DNA of 64,000 nt, from positions 310,001 through 374,000 of the forward strand of contig URHW01000001.1 of assembly GCA_900547775.1 (NCBI GenBank), in the 5' to 3' direction. The DNA comes from an uncultured Mycoplasmatota bacterium. Lineage in GTDB: Bacteria > Bacillota_I > Bacilli_A > RF39 > UBA660. Position 1 is the first letter of the stretch; every line of letters starts with the position of its first letter. A program made the translations under genes and the position numbers. The notes below the pieces were generated by a model that had not been told where the DNA came from, did not search any database, and was given only the letters and a program-made list of their open reading frames with translations. Shown piece after piece: positions 28,060 to 36,860 of this stretch.

Positions 28060-29106
28060 TTAATTAAAAATAAATATTTGATTTGCTGAATTGAATTTCC
28101 ATTCTGTGTTTGAAATTATTTTTTGTACCTGTTTACCAAATGTATATTTATAAAGTGTACCATCTGATAAATAGTAAACTTTTTCATTATCTATTTTGAC
28201 AATATTATCTATTTTGTCATCGCTTACTAATATATTCTGACCATTGATTTTTAAAATTAATTTATTATCTTCGATATTATAATTATATAAATTGTATGTG
28301 GAAAATACTAACTTTTCTTTTATTAATTTATTTAGTGATGTTTTAACTTCTTCTTTATCATAGTAGATGCCATTTCCATCTTTACTGATCATCGTTATTT
28401 CCTTTTTGTTTGGGTCTATTTCATACTCATTTTTATATTTTGGATCTAATAAATATAGTTTATTGTTATGGGTTCCTAAAAAATATGAGTTTGATGAAAT
28501 AGGTTTTTCTGATATAATTTCATCGATTTTATTACTTTTTATATTGATTTTATAAAACTTGGTAAACTCATATTTTTCGTCATAGTTAGCGGTAACTAAA
28601 TATTTATCGTTTGATATAGATATTTTGTTTTCATAATTATCATTTTTTAAAATTGTTATATTTTCTAATTTGTTATTTTCTATTTTGTAGTATCCCTTAT
28701 AATTCCATATAAAGATTTTTTCAGAATTTTTATATATTTCTATATTATTTTCTATATTTATTGGTGACTCATTGTTAATATTTGAATCTATAATAATTTT
28801 ATCATCATTAGTACATAATTTATAGTTACTTTCAAAAACACTTATTGTGTAACAATTTTCCTCAACTTTTATATTTGTTATAAGTTTTCTTTTCTTTATA
28901 TATTTATGAATCACTTGGTAAGGAATTTCTAATTTATTATCCTTTATGATAAAAAGATAAGTTTGATTGTCTTTGTTGTATTGTTCAGTCACTTCTAATT
29001 TATTTATAGAATATTCAGTTTTATAATTTCTTGGAGTATTTGAAATTATTATAAATATGCAAAATGGAATAATTATTATTAATATAAGCATTATTATTTT
29101 TTTCAT
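28060..29106 (-). CDS. signal-anchored protein of unknown function
   Basis: This 348-residue protein begins with a hydrophobic signal anchor (MKKIIMLILIIIIPFCIFIII), without a clear lipobox. The rest is made of short repeated beta strands such as KLYLLDPKYKNEYEID, EKIFIWNYKGYYKIE and KVYYLSDGTLYKYTF, suggesting a beta-propeller facing outside the cell. I recognise no family. It sits between a LysM protein and a PH-domain protein, all on the minus strand. AGAGG precedes the ATG. Confidence 0.7.
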   Translation of the reverse strand: MKKIIMLILIIIIPFCIFIIISNTPRNYKTEYSINKLEVTEQYNKDNQTYLFIIKDNKLEIPYQVIHKYIKKRKLITNIKVEENCYTISVFESNYKLCTNDDKIIIDSNINNESPINIENNIEIYKNSEKIFIWNYKGYYKIENNKLENITILKNDNYENKISISNDKYLVTANYDEKYEFTKFYKINIKSNKIDEIISEKPISSNSYFLGTHNNKLYLLDPKYKNEYEIDPNKKEITMISKDGNGIYYDKEEVKTSLNKLIKEKLVFSTYNLYNYNIEDNKLILKINGQNILVSDDKIDNIVKIDNEKVYYLSDGTLYKYTFGKQVQKIISNTEWKFNSANQIFIFN

Positions 29107-29133
29107 TAATACCTCTTTTGAAAAAAGAACTCA

Positions 29134-29562
29134 TTATGAGTTCTTTTTCTTTTCCTCTAACATATAAGAGTTTATTGTAGTTTGAATTTCGGGAAGGGCT
29201 TTTTTTGATATGTTTGAGAAATGAACTACTTCTTTCATTGTATCGATAGTTATTGTTCCCCATATTATGCCTGCATTTATTTGCATGTCATTATATAATT
29301 CAGGAGTTATGGAAATTACTTTATAGCCAACAATAAGTCTATCTTGAGCGACAATAATTCTTTGAGTTGTTAATGCAAGAACTGCTGTATCAAAGATACT
29401 TCCATGATCATTATTATTCTGTGCTGCAAATGCATATATAACTGTTTCACCAGGGTTTAAGTTTCTATCAACTAAATCTGAGTGTTTTTTTGTTCTCCAC
29501 CAATTAATTGTTGCGGGGTACTTTTTTTTGAATTCTCTAACATAATCATAAGTTCTAGCCAT
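29134..29562 (-). CDS. bacterial PH-domain protein
   Basis: This 142-residue soluble protein begins MARTYDYVREFKKKYP. Its middle (LNPGETVIYAFAAQNN, then AVLALTTQRIIVAQ and GYKVISITPELYNDMQINAG) matches the bacterial PH-like fold of the bPH families, in which LTTxRIIV is the typical strand. No enzyme motif is present. These domains often mediate membrane or protein contacts, but the partner is not visible. AGGAG lies 6 nt before the ATG. Confidence 0.75.
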   Translation of the reverse strand: MARTYDYVREFKKKYPATINWWRTKKHSDLVDRNLNPGETVIYAFAAQNNNDHGSIFDTAVLALTTQRIIVAQDRLIVGYKVISITPELYNDMQINAGIIWGTITIDTMKEVVHFSNISKKALPEIQTTINSYMLEEKKKNS

Positions 29563-29572
29563 ATTATTCTCC

Positions 29573-30406
29573 TTACTTAATCATTCCAACTGTTTTTAAT
29601 TTACTTTCTAGACTCGCTTTATTAATGTAGCCACCGATACAATCAACTTCTTTACCTTTTTTAGTAAAGATTGTAAGTGGTGTCCCAAAGCCTGATGAAA
29701 GTGGTAAGTCTTTTTCTTTGCTTTCTGTACACTTAGCTGGGATATTTAATCCTGAGTTTAGAATCTTGTTATATTCATCTTTATCGAATGAATCAGAATC
29801 TATGTAGTAAATATCTGCGCCTTGTTCTTTTGCAACTTCATTGTAAATTGGTTTAAATTTATTACACCAATAACATGAATTTCTACCAAAGACTGTCATT
29901 ATAACTTTTTTACTTTTAATTACTTTCATGTATTCGTCATATGTTGATACTGTTTTATATGCTACTTCTTCTTCAGGAATTATATTGTTTAAGTATTTAT
30001 TAATTTGAGTTTCTAGTTGTTTGTCATTTAAATCTTCTGAAGATTGGTATACTACTTCTTTTTCATTTAGGAAAACCCATGCTGTCTTTGTTAAGTCAAT
30101 GTTTGCTTTTTTAAATGATTCTTTATCAGCATCACTAATATTTTCTACATTAATTGTTTTAAAATCAGCAGAAGTTTCACTAGTATTGAATTCTTTTTTT
30201 AGATTCTTTAAAGTATCAACCTTAGTATCAACATCTTTTCCTACATAAATAACTGCAAAACTATTTTTATTTACTAATTCAGAATAACTGTTGTAACTTT
30301 TGATAGTTTCTATGTGGCTATTTTTGTAGTAGTCAACATAAATTGGAATTAAAAGAATTATTATTATAACAATTGCGATAATCCAGCTTCTTAATGTTCT
30401 ACTCAT
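29573..30406 (-). CDS. membrane-anchored thioredoxin-like protein
   Basis: This 277-residue protein has an N-terminal membrane anchor (residues 8-24) and two thioredoxin-like segments. The first (about 35-140) has lost its cysteines. The second (about 150-277) keeps the redox pair in NSCYWCNKF (Cys178 and Cys181) and a cis-proline strand near GFGTPLTIF. It is probably an extracytoplasmic thiol oxidoreductase. Two further cysteines (in AKCTESK and VDCIGG) are nearby. AGGAGG precedes the ATG. It is close to a PH-domain gene with an 11-bp gap. Confidence 0.85.
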   Translation of the reverse strand: MSRTLRSWIIAIVIIIILLIPIYVDYYKNSHIETIKSYNSYSELVNKNSFAVIYVGKDVDTKVDTLKNLKKEFNTSETSADFKTINVENISDADKESFKKANIDLTKTAWVFLNEKEVVYQSSEDLNDKQLETQINKYLNNIIPEEEVAYKTVSTYDEYMKVIKSKKVIMTVFGRNSCYWCNKFKPIYNEVAKEQGADIYYIDSDSFDKDEYNKILNSGLNIPAKCTESKEKDLPLSSGFGTPLTIFTKKGKEVDCIGGYINKASLESKLKTVGMIK

Positions 30407-30461
30407 ATTTACCTCCTATAAGTATTTTATCTTTTTTATTAGTATTTTTCAATATTTTATT

Positions 30462-30484
30462 AAAAAAAACAACCGAAATGGTTG
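30462..30484 (-). terminator. terminator after tmRNA
   Basis: CAACC / GGTTG (30470-30484 on the minus strand) with a 5-nt loop leads into eight T, 12 bp past the tmRNA 3' end. Confidence 0.85.
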
Positions 30485-30496
30485 AATATTTCTATT

Positions 30497-30850
30497 TGGT
30501 GGAGCCGAGCGGATTTGAACCACTGTCCAAAATACTATTTATGTATCTTCTACAAGTTTAGTTAGTTTATTAGTTTTTCAATATCTGCAAACTAACAAAG
30601 TTTATATTGAATATCTTCTAAAAAATTCTTTTTAGTACCGAAGAAATACTAAAATATATTCTGCTAATATGAACCACCTATTATCTTCGCAGAAATAAGA
30701 TTAACAGGTAGTGCTTTAATTGCAACTAGGCAAATGCTAAAGCAGTATTATAATTAGTTTTGTCAGTTATTTTAACTGTGTTGCTATTTTAGGCATAGCA
30801 TACCACTTGCAAATATATAAATATATACTCTGTCGAAACCATACGACCCC
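30497..30850 (-). ncRNA. ssrA: transfer-messenger RNA
   Basis: The 5' end GGGGTCGTATGGTTTCGACA and the 3' end GGTTCAAATCCGCTCGGCT with encoded CCA pair as the tRNA-like acceptor of tmRNA, about 354 nt apart. The tag frame lies at 30726-30764 and reads DKTNYNTALAFA then TAG. The resume codon may be this GAC or the ACT before it. It works with smpB and rnr, both present. The tag ends LAFA rather than LAA. Confidence 0.95.
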
Positions 30851-30890
30851 GGATTAGTACAATAATAGCAAATTATTAAAGATTAGTCAA

Positions 30891-31175
30891 TTATTCTGCT
30901 ATTTTTATAATATATTCTCCATCTTTAGAGTACATATATTTTTCTCTAGCATATTTAGCTACGTACTCGTCATCTTGAAGTTTAGTAACTTCAGAATTTA
31001 GTTCTTCTTCTTTTTCTAATAAAGACTGATATTTTTGTTTTAATTCTTTTGTTTCTTTACGGTTGTTTAATATTTTGCCCCATTGATCAATGCCAAAAAC
31101 AGCAATATATGATATAGCTGCCAAGATAAATAATGAATAAACTAGTAATCTTCTTTTTGTCTTTTTCTTTGCCAT
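30891..31175 (-). CDS. divIC: septum formation initiator, DivIC/FtsB family
   Basis: This 94-residue single-pass membrane protein of the divisome has a basic cytoplasmic tip (MAKKKTKRR), one helix (about 9-28), a coiled coil (about 35-70, RKETKELKQKYQSLLEKEEEL) and the family ending EYVAKYAREKYMYSKDGEYI. It partners FtsL and DivIB. Immediately upstream are yabQ and yabP, the same order as yabP-yabQ-divIC in Bacillus. AGGAG is 5-6 nt upstream. Confidence 0.92.
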   Translation of the reverse strand: MAKKKTKRRLLVYSLFILAAISYIAVFGIDQWGKILNNRKETKELKQKYQSLLEKEEELNSEVTKLQDDEYVAKYAREKYMYSKDGEYIIKIAE

Positions 31176-31232
31176 TTTAGTCTCCTATTTTTATTTTAGC
31201 ATTATTTTGATTTTTTTGTAGATAGTAGAAAT

Positions 31233-31478
31233 TTATTTTTTTGAATTTTTGGTAAATTTTACATAATTTGGACAGAGTATTAAATTTATTAAGAAAATTA
31301 GTTGTAGTAAAAGTGGGAAATTACCATTATTAATATGATATAAAAGGAATATGTAAGTAGTTGATAAAATTAATGTTATGCTAGAGAAAAGTGGTTTATG
31401 TTTTTTGATACTATGTAATATTAAGGTGAATACTAATGAATAGATTATTGTGTATATGATTGGTATTAGTTGTTTCAT
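31233..31478 (-). CDS. yabQ: YabQ-like membrane protein
   Basis: This 81-residue protein has three hydrophobic helices and a basic end. On sequence alone it is nondescript. Its position between yabP and divIC, with the start overlapping the yabP stop as ATGA, matches yabQ of Bacillus, a mother-cell protein needed for cortex formation. It is shorter than Bacillus YabQ. The call rests mainly on gene order. Confidence 0.6.
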   Translation of the reverse strand: MKQLIPIIYTIIYSLVFTLILHSIKKHKPLFSSITLILSTTYIFLLYHINNGNFPLLLQLIFLINLILCPNYVKFTKNSKK

Positions 31479-31756
31479 TTAAATAATTTAGCTAAAATGG
31501 AAGATTCTTTATCATTTGTATCACTATAAGTAAAACTGTTAATCTGGCCTTTTATTGATACGTTTCCTTCAATTGTATCTAATTTTATCATTTCTAAATT
31601 TGAACCTTTAATTATTATACTTCCCATTACACTATCTAAGTCAAATTCTTTTTCATCGAAGCTGTTTATTTTTTTTATACCACTTATAATAATGTTTTTA
31701 CGATCTGTAAGTTTAATTATATGGTTTAATGCAGGTACGTCTATTATTTTATCCAT
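31475..31756 (-). CDS. yabP: sporulation protein YabP
   Basis: This 93-residue protein shows the YabP/YqfC pattern HIIKLTDRKNIIISGIKKI then SFDEKEFDLDSVMGSIIIKG and EGNVSIKGQINSFTY. YabP is made in the mother cell and is needed for sporulation in Bacillus. A strong AGGAGG site stands upstream. It is translationally coupled to yabQ by a 4-nt overlap. Confidence 0.88.
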   Translation of the reverse strand: MDKIIDVPALNHIIKLTDRKNIIISGIKKINSFDEKEFDLDSVMGSIIIKGSNLEMIKLDTIEGNVSIKGQINSFTYSDTNDKESSILAKLFK

Positions 31757-31812
31757 ATTGCCTCCTGCTTAAGTATATTATTTTAAATAAAAAAAATGCT
31801 AATTTCTTAGCA

Positions 31813-32070
31813 TTATTCAGCCTTATTGTATTCGTCAATAATAGCATCTTCAAATTGTTTGCGTACGTCTGGGTTGATTGGGTGTGCTATATCTCTGTAT
31901 CCGCCTGTAGCAGTTTTTCTACTAGGCATAGCAATAAATAATCCGTTGTCACCTTCAATGATTCTAATGTCATGTACAGCGAATGCATCATCTAATAATA
32001 CAGAAGCTATACCTTTCATTCTTGAACCCTCTTTTTCAATTTTACGTACAGTTACAGATGTAATTTGCAT
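31813..32070 (-). CDS. spoVG: regulator SpoVG
   Basis: This 85-residue nucleic-acid-binding protein is conserved in Firmicutes. It starts [11 protein letters not shown] and has [22 protein letters not shown] and [11 protein letters not shown], followed by [13 protein letters not shown], the SpoVG signature. It takes part in cortex formation and septation timing in Bacillus, and in gene regulation elsewhere. The ATG at 32070 stands 8 nt after AAGGAG. Confidence 0.97.
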   Translation of the reverse strand: MQITSVTVRKIEKEGSRMKGIASVLLDDAFAVHDIRIIEGDNGLFIAMPSRKTATGGYRDIAHPINPDVRKQFEDAIIDEYNKAE

Positions 32071-32141
32071 AACATTCACTCCTTCTAAGATCTTTAACCT
32101 AATTTAATTTTAACCCATTATATTTTAAATTGCAACGTTTT

Positions 32142-32351
32142 TTATAAAAAAGTCATAAAAATGTCGTTGCTTAAAATGTCTGAGTATGAGTAACTTCTTT
32201 TTTCAATGCCATTATCGACTATAAATACATGTGAGTATATTTCTGTAATATTTCCATAAAAGATATCAGTTTTATTTCGGTTTTCTTTGGATACGACTTT
32301 TACTTCTTTGTTTAAATGGTTTAAGATTTGATTTTTAATTGATTCTATCAT
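32142..32351 (-). CDS. veg: Veg-like protein
   Basis: This 69-residue protein begins IESIKNQILNHLNKEVKVVSKENRNKTDIFYGNITEIYSH in broken form and ends YSYSDILSND. The KxVxVxxxxxRxKxxxxxGxIxxxYxxxFxV pattern is that of Veg, which stimulates biofilm genes in Bacillus. It overlaps the yabG stop as ATGA, and the order yabG-veg matches Bacillus. Confidence 0.85.
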   Translation of the reverse strand: MIESIKNQILNHLNKEVKVVSKENRNKTDIFYGNITEIYSHVFIVDNGIEKRSYSYSDILSNDIFMTFL

Positions 32352-33121
32352 CTTGGATACCCCACAAACATTAAGCCATTACATTTAATTCCCCCTATGC
32401 CGTCTGCTCCATATTTTGTTTTATTTAGTACTGATAGTAAATCTATTACTTCTCCTTTTTCAGTTAGAGCGATTGATGTTGCAATTATTGCTGGGTCTAG
32501 CGCATGAATATTTATTCTTTTTGGACTTGATGCAAAATTTGCCCCACATTTTAAAAGTTCTTCATAATCACTTTGACAAGCACCAGCTATTATGATTAGT
32601 TTATTGTTATCTTTTTCATATTTTCTTGCTTTTTTTACTGCCTCACAAAAATATTTGGAGTTACGATAGTTATTTATATCGTTTTTGTTTCCTTTTTTTG
32701 AATAGTATGCATCATGGCCGGTTATGATTATTATATCTGGTGTATATTCTTTTAATAATCCTTCTATTTTTAATGGTAGTTCTTCTTCTTGCAATACCTT
32801 ACCTATTGCTTGTAAATTATATTTCTTATAAAAGTTTAAACAACGTGTTAGATAGTCTTTATCTCCATCTATTTGCATTATTTTGGGTGGCATGTAAAAG
32901 TAATTGCTACGATCTAGGGCTTTGAAGTCTTCAATGTTTTCGCCGAATTTATCTTCACTTTTTTTATTTACTAAAACTAAATCTGTTATTTCGGCATCTG
33001 CATATAATCTGACATCTATTCCCTTTAAGTAGCATATATTTTCTTTAATATTTAGTATTTTAAATATTGTATCATTATTATAACTTTTTCGGGTTACAAA
33101 GTTTCCTTTTTGAAAATTCAT
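32348..33121 (-). CDS. yabG: sporulation-specific protease YabG
   Basis: This 257-residue protein carries the YabG pattern: GDKDYLTRCLNFYKKYNLQAIG, then ITGHDAYYSKKG, IIAGACQSDYEELL and GADFASSP-like ANFASSPKRINIHALDP. YabG is a cysteine protease that trims coat and SASP-related proteins in Bacillus and Clostridia spores. The AGGTGA site favours the ATG at 33121. Adjacent rsmA and veg keep the Bacillus order. Confidence 0.93.
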   Translation of the reverse strand: MNFQKGNFVTRKSYNNDTIFKILNIKENICYLKGIDVRLYADAEITDLVLVNKKSEDKFGENIEDFKALDRSNYFYMPPKIMQIDGDKDYLTRCLNFYKKYNLQAIGKVLQEEELPLKIEGLLKEYTPDIIIITGHDAYYSKKGNKNDINNYRNSKYFCEAVKKARKYEKDNNKLIIIAGACQSDYEELLKCGANFASSPKRINIHALDPAIIATSIALTEKGEVIDLLSVLNKTKYGADGIGGIKCNGLMFVGYPR

Positions 33122-33164
33122 ATGTTTCACCTAAAAAAGTATATGCTTAAATTAAAAAAAATTT

Positions 33165-33941
33165 CTAAATTTGATTAGAAATTTCGATAAAAATGTCAAT
33201 TGGAATTTGCTCTGCTCTATTTTGCATAGAAAAGCCGTGAGATTCAAGGATAGTATTTATTTGTTCATAATCATAATTTTTTAAGTTGTTTTTAAGAGTT
33301 TTTCTTTTGAATTTAAAAGCTTCTTCTATTAATTTGTTGTATTTATCTAAGTTATTTATTTCTTTAGTTGTTGGAGTTAATTTGATTATTGCACTATCCA
33401 CGTTAGGTACTGGAAAGAAGCAGTTTCTACCTACTTTAAATAATTTAGTAACGTTATAAAAACTTTGAATATATACGGTTATGTATCCATATTCTTTACT
33501 ATTTGGTTTTGCTGAAAGCCTGTCGGCTACTTCTTCTTGAACCATTAAAATTATTTCACAGGGGTTTATTTTGCTATTTATAATTTTGGTTATTATTGGA
33601 GTTGTTATATAATATGGAATGTTTGCGATAACATAAAGATTTTTGTATTTAATATTTTTTAATTCTGCATTTAAATCTACTTCTAAAAAGTCTTTGAAAG
33701 TAATTTTCGTTTTGCTATTTTTTATTTGATCCAACTGTTTTGAAAGAGTTTCGTCAATCTCAAAAGCGATTATTTGTGCATTAAATGTTTGAAGTTTTTT
33801 TGTTAGGTTGCCACTTCCTGGTCCTATTTCAATTATAAGATCGTCTTCATTGATGTTTGTGCTTTTTACTATTTTTTCAAGAATATTTTCATCATATAAA
33901 AAGTTTTGACCATATTTTTTTTTATAGTTTATTTTTTCCAT
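33165..33941 (-). CDS. rsmA: 16S rRNA A1518/A1519 dimethyltransferase
   Basis: This 258-residue KsgA-type enzyme dimethylates two adenines near the 3' end of 16S rRNA. It shows the KKYGQNFLYDENIL start, the SAM motif IEIGPGSGNLT, NIPYYITTPII in the catalytic loop, and the C-terminal helical domain (FKFKRKTLKNNL). The start is uncertain: the ATG at 33941 fits the family, but no strong ribosome site precedes it. An ATG at 33968 falls near the upstream hairpin. Confidence 0.93.
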   Translation of the reverse strand: MEKINYKKKYGQNFLYDENILEKIVKSTNINEDDLIIEIGPGSGNLTKKLQTFNAQIIAFEIDETLSKQLDQIKNSKTKITFKDFLEVDLNAELKNIKYKNLYVIANIPYYITTPIITKIINSKINPCEIILMVQEEVADRLSAKPNSKEYGYITVYIQSFYNVTKLFKVGRNCFFPVPNVDSAIIKLTPTTKEINNLDKYNKLIEEAFKFKRKTLKNNLKNYDYEQINTILESHGFSMQNRAEQIPIDIFIEISNQI

Positions 33942-33968
33942 AAGTACATCACAGGTATATAATAACAT

Positions 33969-33994
33969 AAAAACAGATAGTTTCAAACTACCTG
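33969..33994 (-). terminator. terminator between the 3D-domain gene and rsmA
   Basis: On the minus strand CAGGTAGTT / AACTATCTG (33974-33994) form a 9-bp stem with a 3-nt loop, followed by five T. It overlaps the last codons of the 3D-domain gene, so rsmA probably needs its own promoter or read-through. Confidence 0.7.
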
Positions 33995-34515
33995 TTATAG
34001 CCAAATCTTAAAATTTGATATGATATGTTTTTTCTACCTACATTTGATAATGCATAGGCTTCACTTTCAACTAGTAAATCTAAAGCTGTTCCGGTTACGC
34101 CTCTATCTAGAACTATTGCAGTTATATTCTCATTATTTAAACTAAAATTTACGATAGATCCACATGGGAGACTTTTTGATGAAGCGACTATTTTTACAGT
34201 ACCATAATCTTTATCTTGATATGTTGTTGTACCATCTAAGACATTTTGACCGGTACATCCAAGAGTTCCACCACATAAGGGGCAATTTGCTGCATAGCCT
34301 GTTAGCACACCATTGTAAGTATCTAATGGATAATATAAATCGTTATGATTAATTTCATCTATTTTTAAGGCCATTGCAGTTAAATCAAGGGTTTTATTTA
34401 AATTGTTGTTACTTGTTTTTACTTCTTGTTCTATGATTCCTGTTTGACCGCAAACTGCTATTATGATAAAAATTATTAGAATTTTTACTGTTTTAAGAAT
34501 ATTTCTTATTTTCAT
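33988..34515 (-). CDS. 3D-domain cell-wall protein, YabE-like
   Basis: This 175-residue protein has a signal anchor at residues 8-23 (VKILIIFIIIAVCGQTG). From about 70 there is a double-psi barrel of the 3D family: TGYAANCPLCGGTLGCTGQN, then GTVKIVASSKSLPCGSIVNF and LDRGVTGTALDLLVESEAYA, with the three conserved aspartates. It lies between tatD and rsmA, where Bacillus has yabE (an Rpf/3D resuscitation-factor-like protein). YabE is larger and carries other domains missing here. Four cysteines in the CPLCGGTLGC stretch and nearby could form disulfides. Muralytic activity is inferred. Confidence 0.78.
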   Translation of the reverse strand: MKIRNILKTVKILIIFIIIAVCGQTGIIEQEVKTSNNNLNKTLDLTAMALKIDEINHNDLYYPLDTYNGVLTGYAANCPLCGGTLGCTGQNVLDGTTTYQDKDYGTVKIVASSKSLPCGSIVNFSLNNENITAIVLDRGVTGTALDLLVESEAYALSNVGRKNISYQILRFGYNR

Positions 34516-34545
34516 CTGGCTTCACCTATTTTGATTTTAGCATAA

Positions 34546-35307
34546 TTAGTTATTATTGTCAAAAAGCTCATGAAAGTTGTTTTCTAAGATGTTAGATAGT
34601 TCTTCTTCGTTTATGTTTAATGCTTCAGATAATGCTCTTAAGGTGTAAATCATATATTTTGGTTCGTTTGGTTTTCCTCTATAAGGCTCTGGAGTTAGGT
34701 ATGGGGCGTCAGTTTCTAGAAAAAAACTATCTGGAGAAAGGTCTTTTATTTCTTCTTTTAATTTACAATTTTTAAAAGTTATTACGCCACCTATACCTAG
34801 CTTGTATCCAAGTTTTAGAAAGATGTTTGCTGTTTCTTTGCTTCCATTAAAGCAGTGAATTATTCCTTTTGTTTTATATTTTTTTAAGGTGTTAATTAAA
34901 TCACCAGTTGCTTCTCTATTATGGATAATTACTGGTTTGTTTGTTTTAGTTGATAATTCTAAAAACTTTTCTAGCAGTTTTATTTGGTCTTCTTTATTTT
35001 CTTTATTATGATAGTAGTCAAGTCCTATTTCACCAATTGCAATTATTTTAGGATTATTTAGATTTTTTTCGATAAAAGCTAGTGAATATTCAGTTAGTTC
35101 ATTGATGTTATCTGGATGAAAGCCAAGTGCTCCATAAACATTTTCATATTTGCTTACTAGTTCGAGAACTTCTTTATTTGTTTTATCATTATATCCATTT
35201 ATAATTATTCTTTTAATATTATTTTGCTTTAGATTTTCAAGTATTTCTTGATAGTTTGGAATATCTGTTGGGAGAATATGAGTGTGACTATCTGTTAGTT
35301 TTATCAT
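34546..35307 (-). CDS. tatD: TatD family metal-dependent deoxyribonuclease
   Basis: This 253-residue TIM-barrel hydrolase is of the YabD type. It shows the first metal-ligand pair DSHTH, then GEIGLDYY, IHNRE and a late ETDAPYLTPEPYRGK, all signatures of the family. The ATG at 35307 is preferred because AAAGGA stands 6 nt upstream. It overlaps the end of metG by 20 nt, and metG-tatD is the Bacillus order. Confidence 0.95.
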   Translation of the reverse strand: MIKLTDSHTHILPTDIPNYQEILENLKQNNIKRIIINGYNDKTNKEVLELVSKYENVYGALGFHPDNINELTEYSLAFIEKNLNNPKIIAIGEIGLDYYHNKENKEDQIKLLEKFLELSTKTNKPVIIHNREATGDLINTLKKYKTKGIIHCFNGSKETANIFLKLGYKLGIGGVITFKNCKLKEEIKDLSPDSFFLETDAPYLTPEPYRGKPNEPKYMIYTLRALSEALNINEEELSNILENNFHELFDNNN

Positions 35308-36829
35308 TTTCAATCCTTTGAAATAATACTACTGGTGTACCAACTTTTTTACTATCGTACTTCCCGAATGTTTTGATTGTGTCAATTGTTGTTTTATCTG
35401 TATTAATTTGTTTGAAAATTGATTCTGCTGTTTCTGGTAAAAAGGCTTGTAATAGTACAGCACCTATTCTAATACTTTCTATTAGATTGTATAGAACAGT
35501 CTTTAATCTTGCTTGTTTTTCAGGTTCTTTTGCTAGAATCCAAGGTGTTGTTTCGTCAATATATTTATTGCATCTTCTAAAGATATTAAATAATTCATCT
35601 AAAGCGTCTGCTATTTTGAATTCGTCCATTTTGCTATTTATAATTGCAATGCTGTTTGAGATTGTACTTTTTAAGTCGTCATCTATATCTTCAGTGATAT
35701 TTGTGTTTTCAACTTCTCCGTCAAAATATTTGTTGATCATGCCAATTGTGCGATTAACAAGGTTTCCTAGAACGTTTGCTAAGTCACTATTTATTGAGTT
35801 TTCTAGTAATTCAATTGTGAAGTTACCATCACTTGCAAAAGGTATTTCGTGAAGTAGATAGTATCTTACAGCATCTACTCCATACTTTTCTACTAAATCG
35901 TCGGCATATACGATATTACCTTTACTTTTACTCATTTTATCGGATGCAAATAGTAACCATGGGTGTCCAAAGATATGTTTTGGCATTTCTAATCCAAGAC
36001 AGTGAAGCATAATAGGCCAGTAAATTGTGTGAAATCTTAAAATATCTTTTCCAATTAAATGCACATTTGCAGGCCAGTATTTTTTGAAGGTCTCACTTGA
36101 TTCTCCGTCTGGATTATATCCTAGGAATGTTATGTAATTAGATAAAGCATCGATCCATACATAGATAACGTGATTTTCGTCAAATGTTACTGGAATTCCC
36201 CATTTAAAACTTGTCCTTGATACACATAGGTCTTGAAGTCCTGGCTTAATAAAGTTATTGATGATTTCATTTTTTCTTGCTTCTGGCATGATAAAATCTG
36301 GGTGTTCATTTATATAATCTTCAAGCCATTTTGAGTATTTACTCATCTTAAAGAAGTAGGCTTCTTCGTTTTTTTCGTGTACTTCTCTTCCACAATCTGG
36401 GCATTTGCCGTCTACTAGTTGTGAAGAGGTCCAGAATGATTCACAGGGTGTGCAGTAAAGTCCTTTGTATTCTCCTTTATAAATATCGCCATTATCATAG
36501 AATTTTTTAAATATTTTTTGAACAATTTCTTCATGCTCTTTATTTGTTGTTCTTACAAATTTGTCGTAGCTTGTGTTTACTATATCCCAAATATCTTTTA
36601 TTTGACAGGCAATGTTATCTACATATTCTTGTGGGGTCATGTTTGCTTCTAAAGCTTTTCCTTCAATTTTTTCTCCATGCTCATCTGTACCAGTTTGAAA
36701 ATATACATCATAGCCTTGTAGTCTTTTGAAACGGGCAATAGCATCTGCTAAAACAATTTCATAGGTGTTTCCTAAATGTGGTTTTGCTGATGTGTAAGCA
36801 ATTGCTGTTGAAATATAATATTTTTCCAT
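35288..36829 (-). CDS. metG: methionyl-tRNA synthetase
   Basis: This 513-residue class I synthetase charges tRNA-Met. It shows the HIGH-like motif HLGN near residue 20, a zinc knuckle with two CxxC pairs (CTPC and CPDC), the KMSKS loop as DKMSKSKGN near 300, and an anticodon-binding helical domain. It lacks the C-terminal tRNA-binding (OB) domain that Bacillus MetS carries. Such short forms are known. The ATG at 36829 follows AGAGGA. It is regulated by the T-box upstream and runs into tatD. Confidence 0.97.
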   Translation of the reverse strand: MEKYYISTAIAYTSAKPHLGNTYEIVLADAIARFKRLQGYDVYFQTGTDEHGEKIEGKALEANMTPQEYVDNIACQIKDIWDIVNTSYDKFVRTTNKEHEEIVQKIFKKFYDNGDIYKGEYKGLYCTPCESFWTSSQLVDGKCPDCGREVHEKNEEAYFFKMSKYSKWLEDYINEHPDFIMPEARKNEIINNFIKPGLQDLCVSRTSFKWGIPVTFDENHVIYVWIDALSNYITFLGYNPDGESSETFKKYWPANVHLIGKDILRFHTIYWPIMLHCLGLEMPKHIFGHPWLLFASDKMSKSKGNIVYADDLVEKYGVDAVRYYLLHEIPFASDGNFTIELLENSINSDLANVLGNLVNRTIGMINKYFDGEVENTNITEDIDDDLKSTISNSIAIINSKMDEFKIADALDELFNIFRRCNKYIDETTPWILAKEPEKQARLKTVLYNLIESIRIGAVLLQAFLPETAESIFKQINTDKTTIDTIKTFGKYDSKKVGTPVVLFQRIENDKTNR

Positions 36830-36860
36830 TTTTCTTCCTCTTTTCTTTTTGTAAACAAAT

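Noticed and set aside
30820..30840. TTTCGACAG near the tmRNA 5' end as a Spo0A box
   Set aside because: This is the conserved tmRNA acceptor-side sequence TTTCGACA, explained by RNA function.
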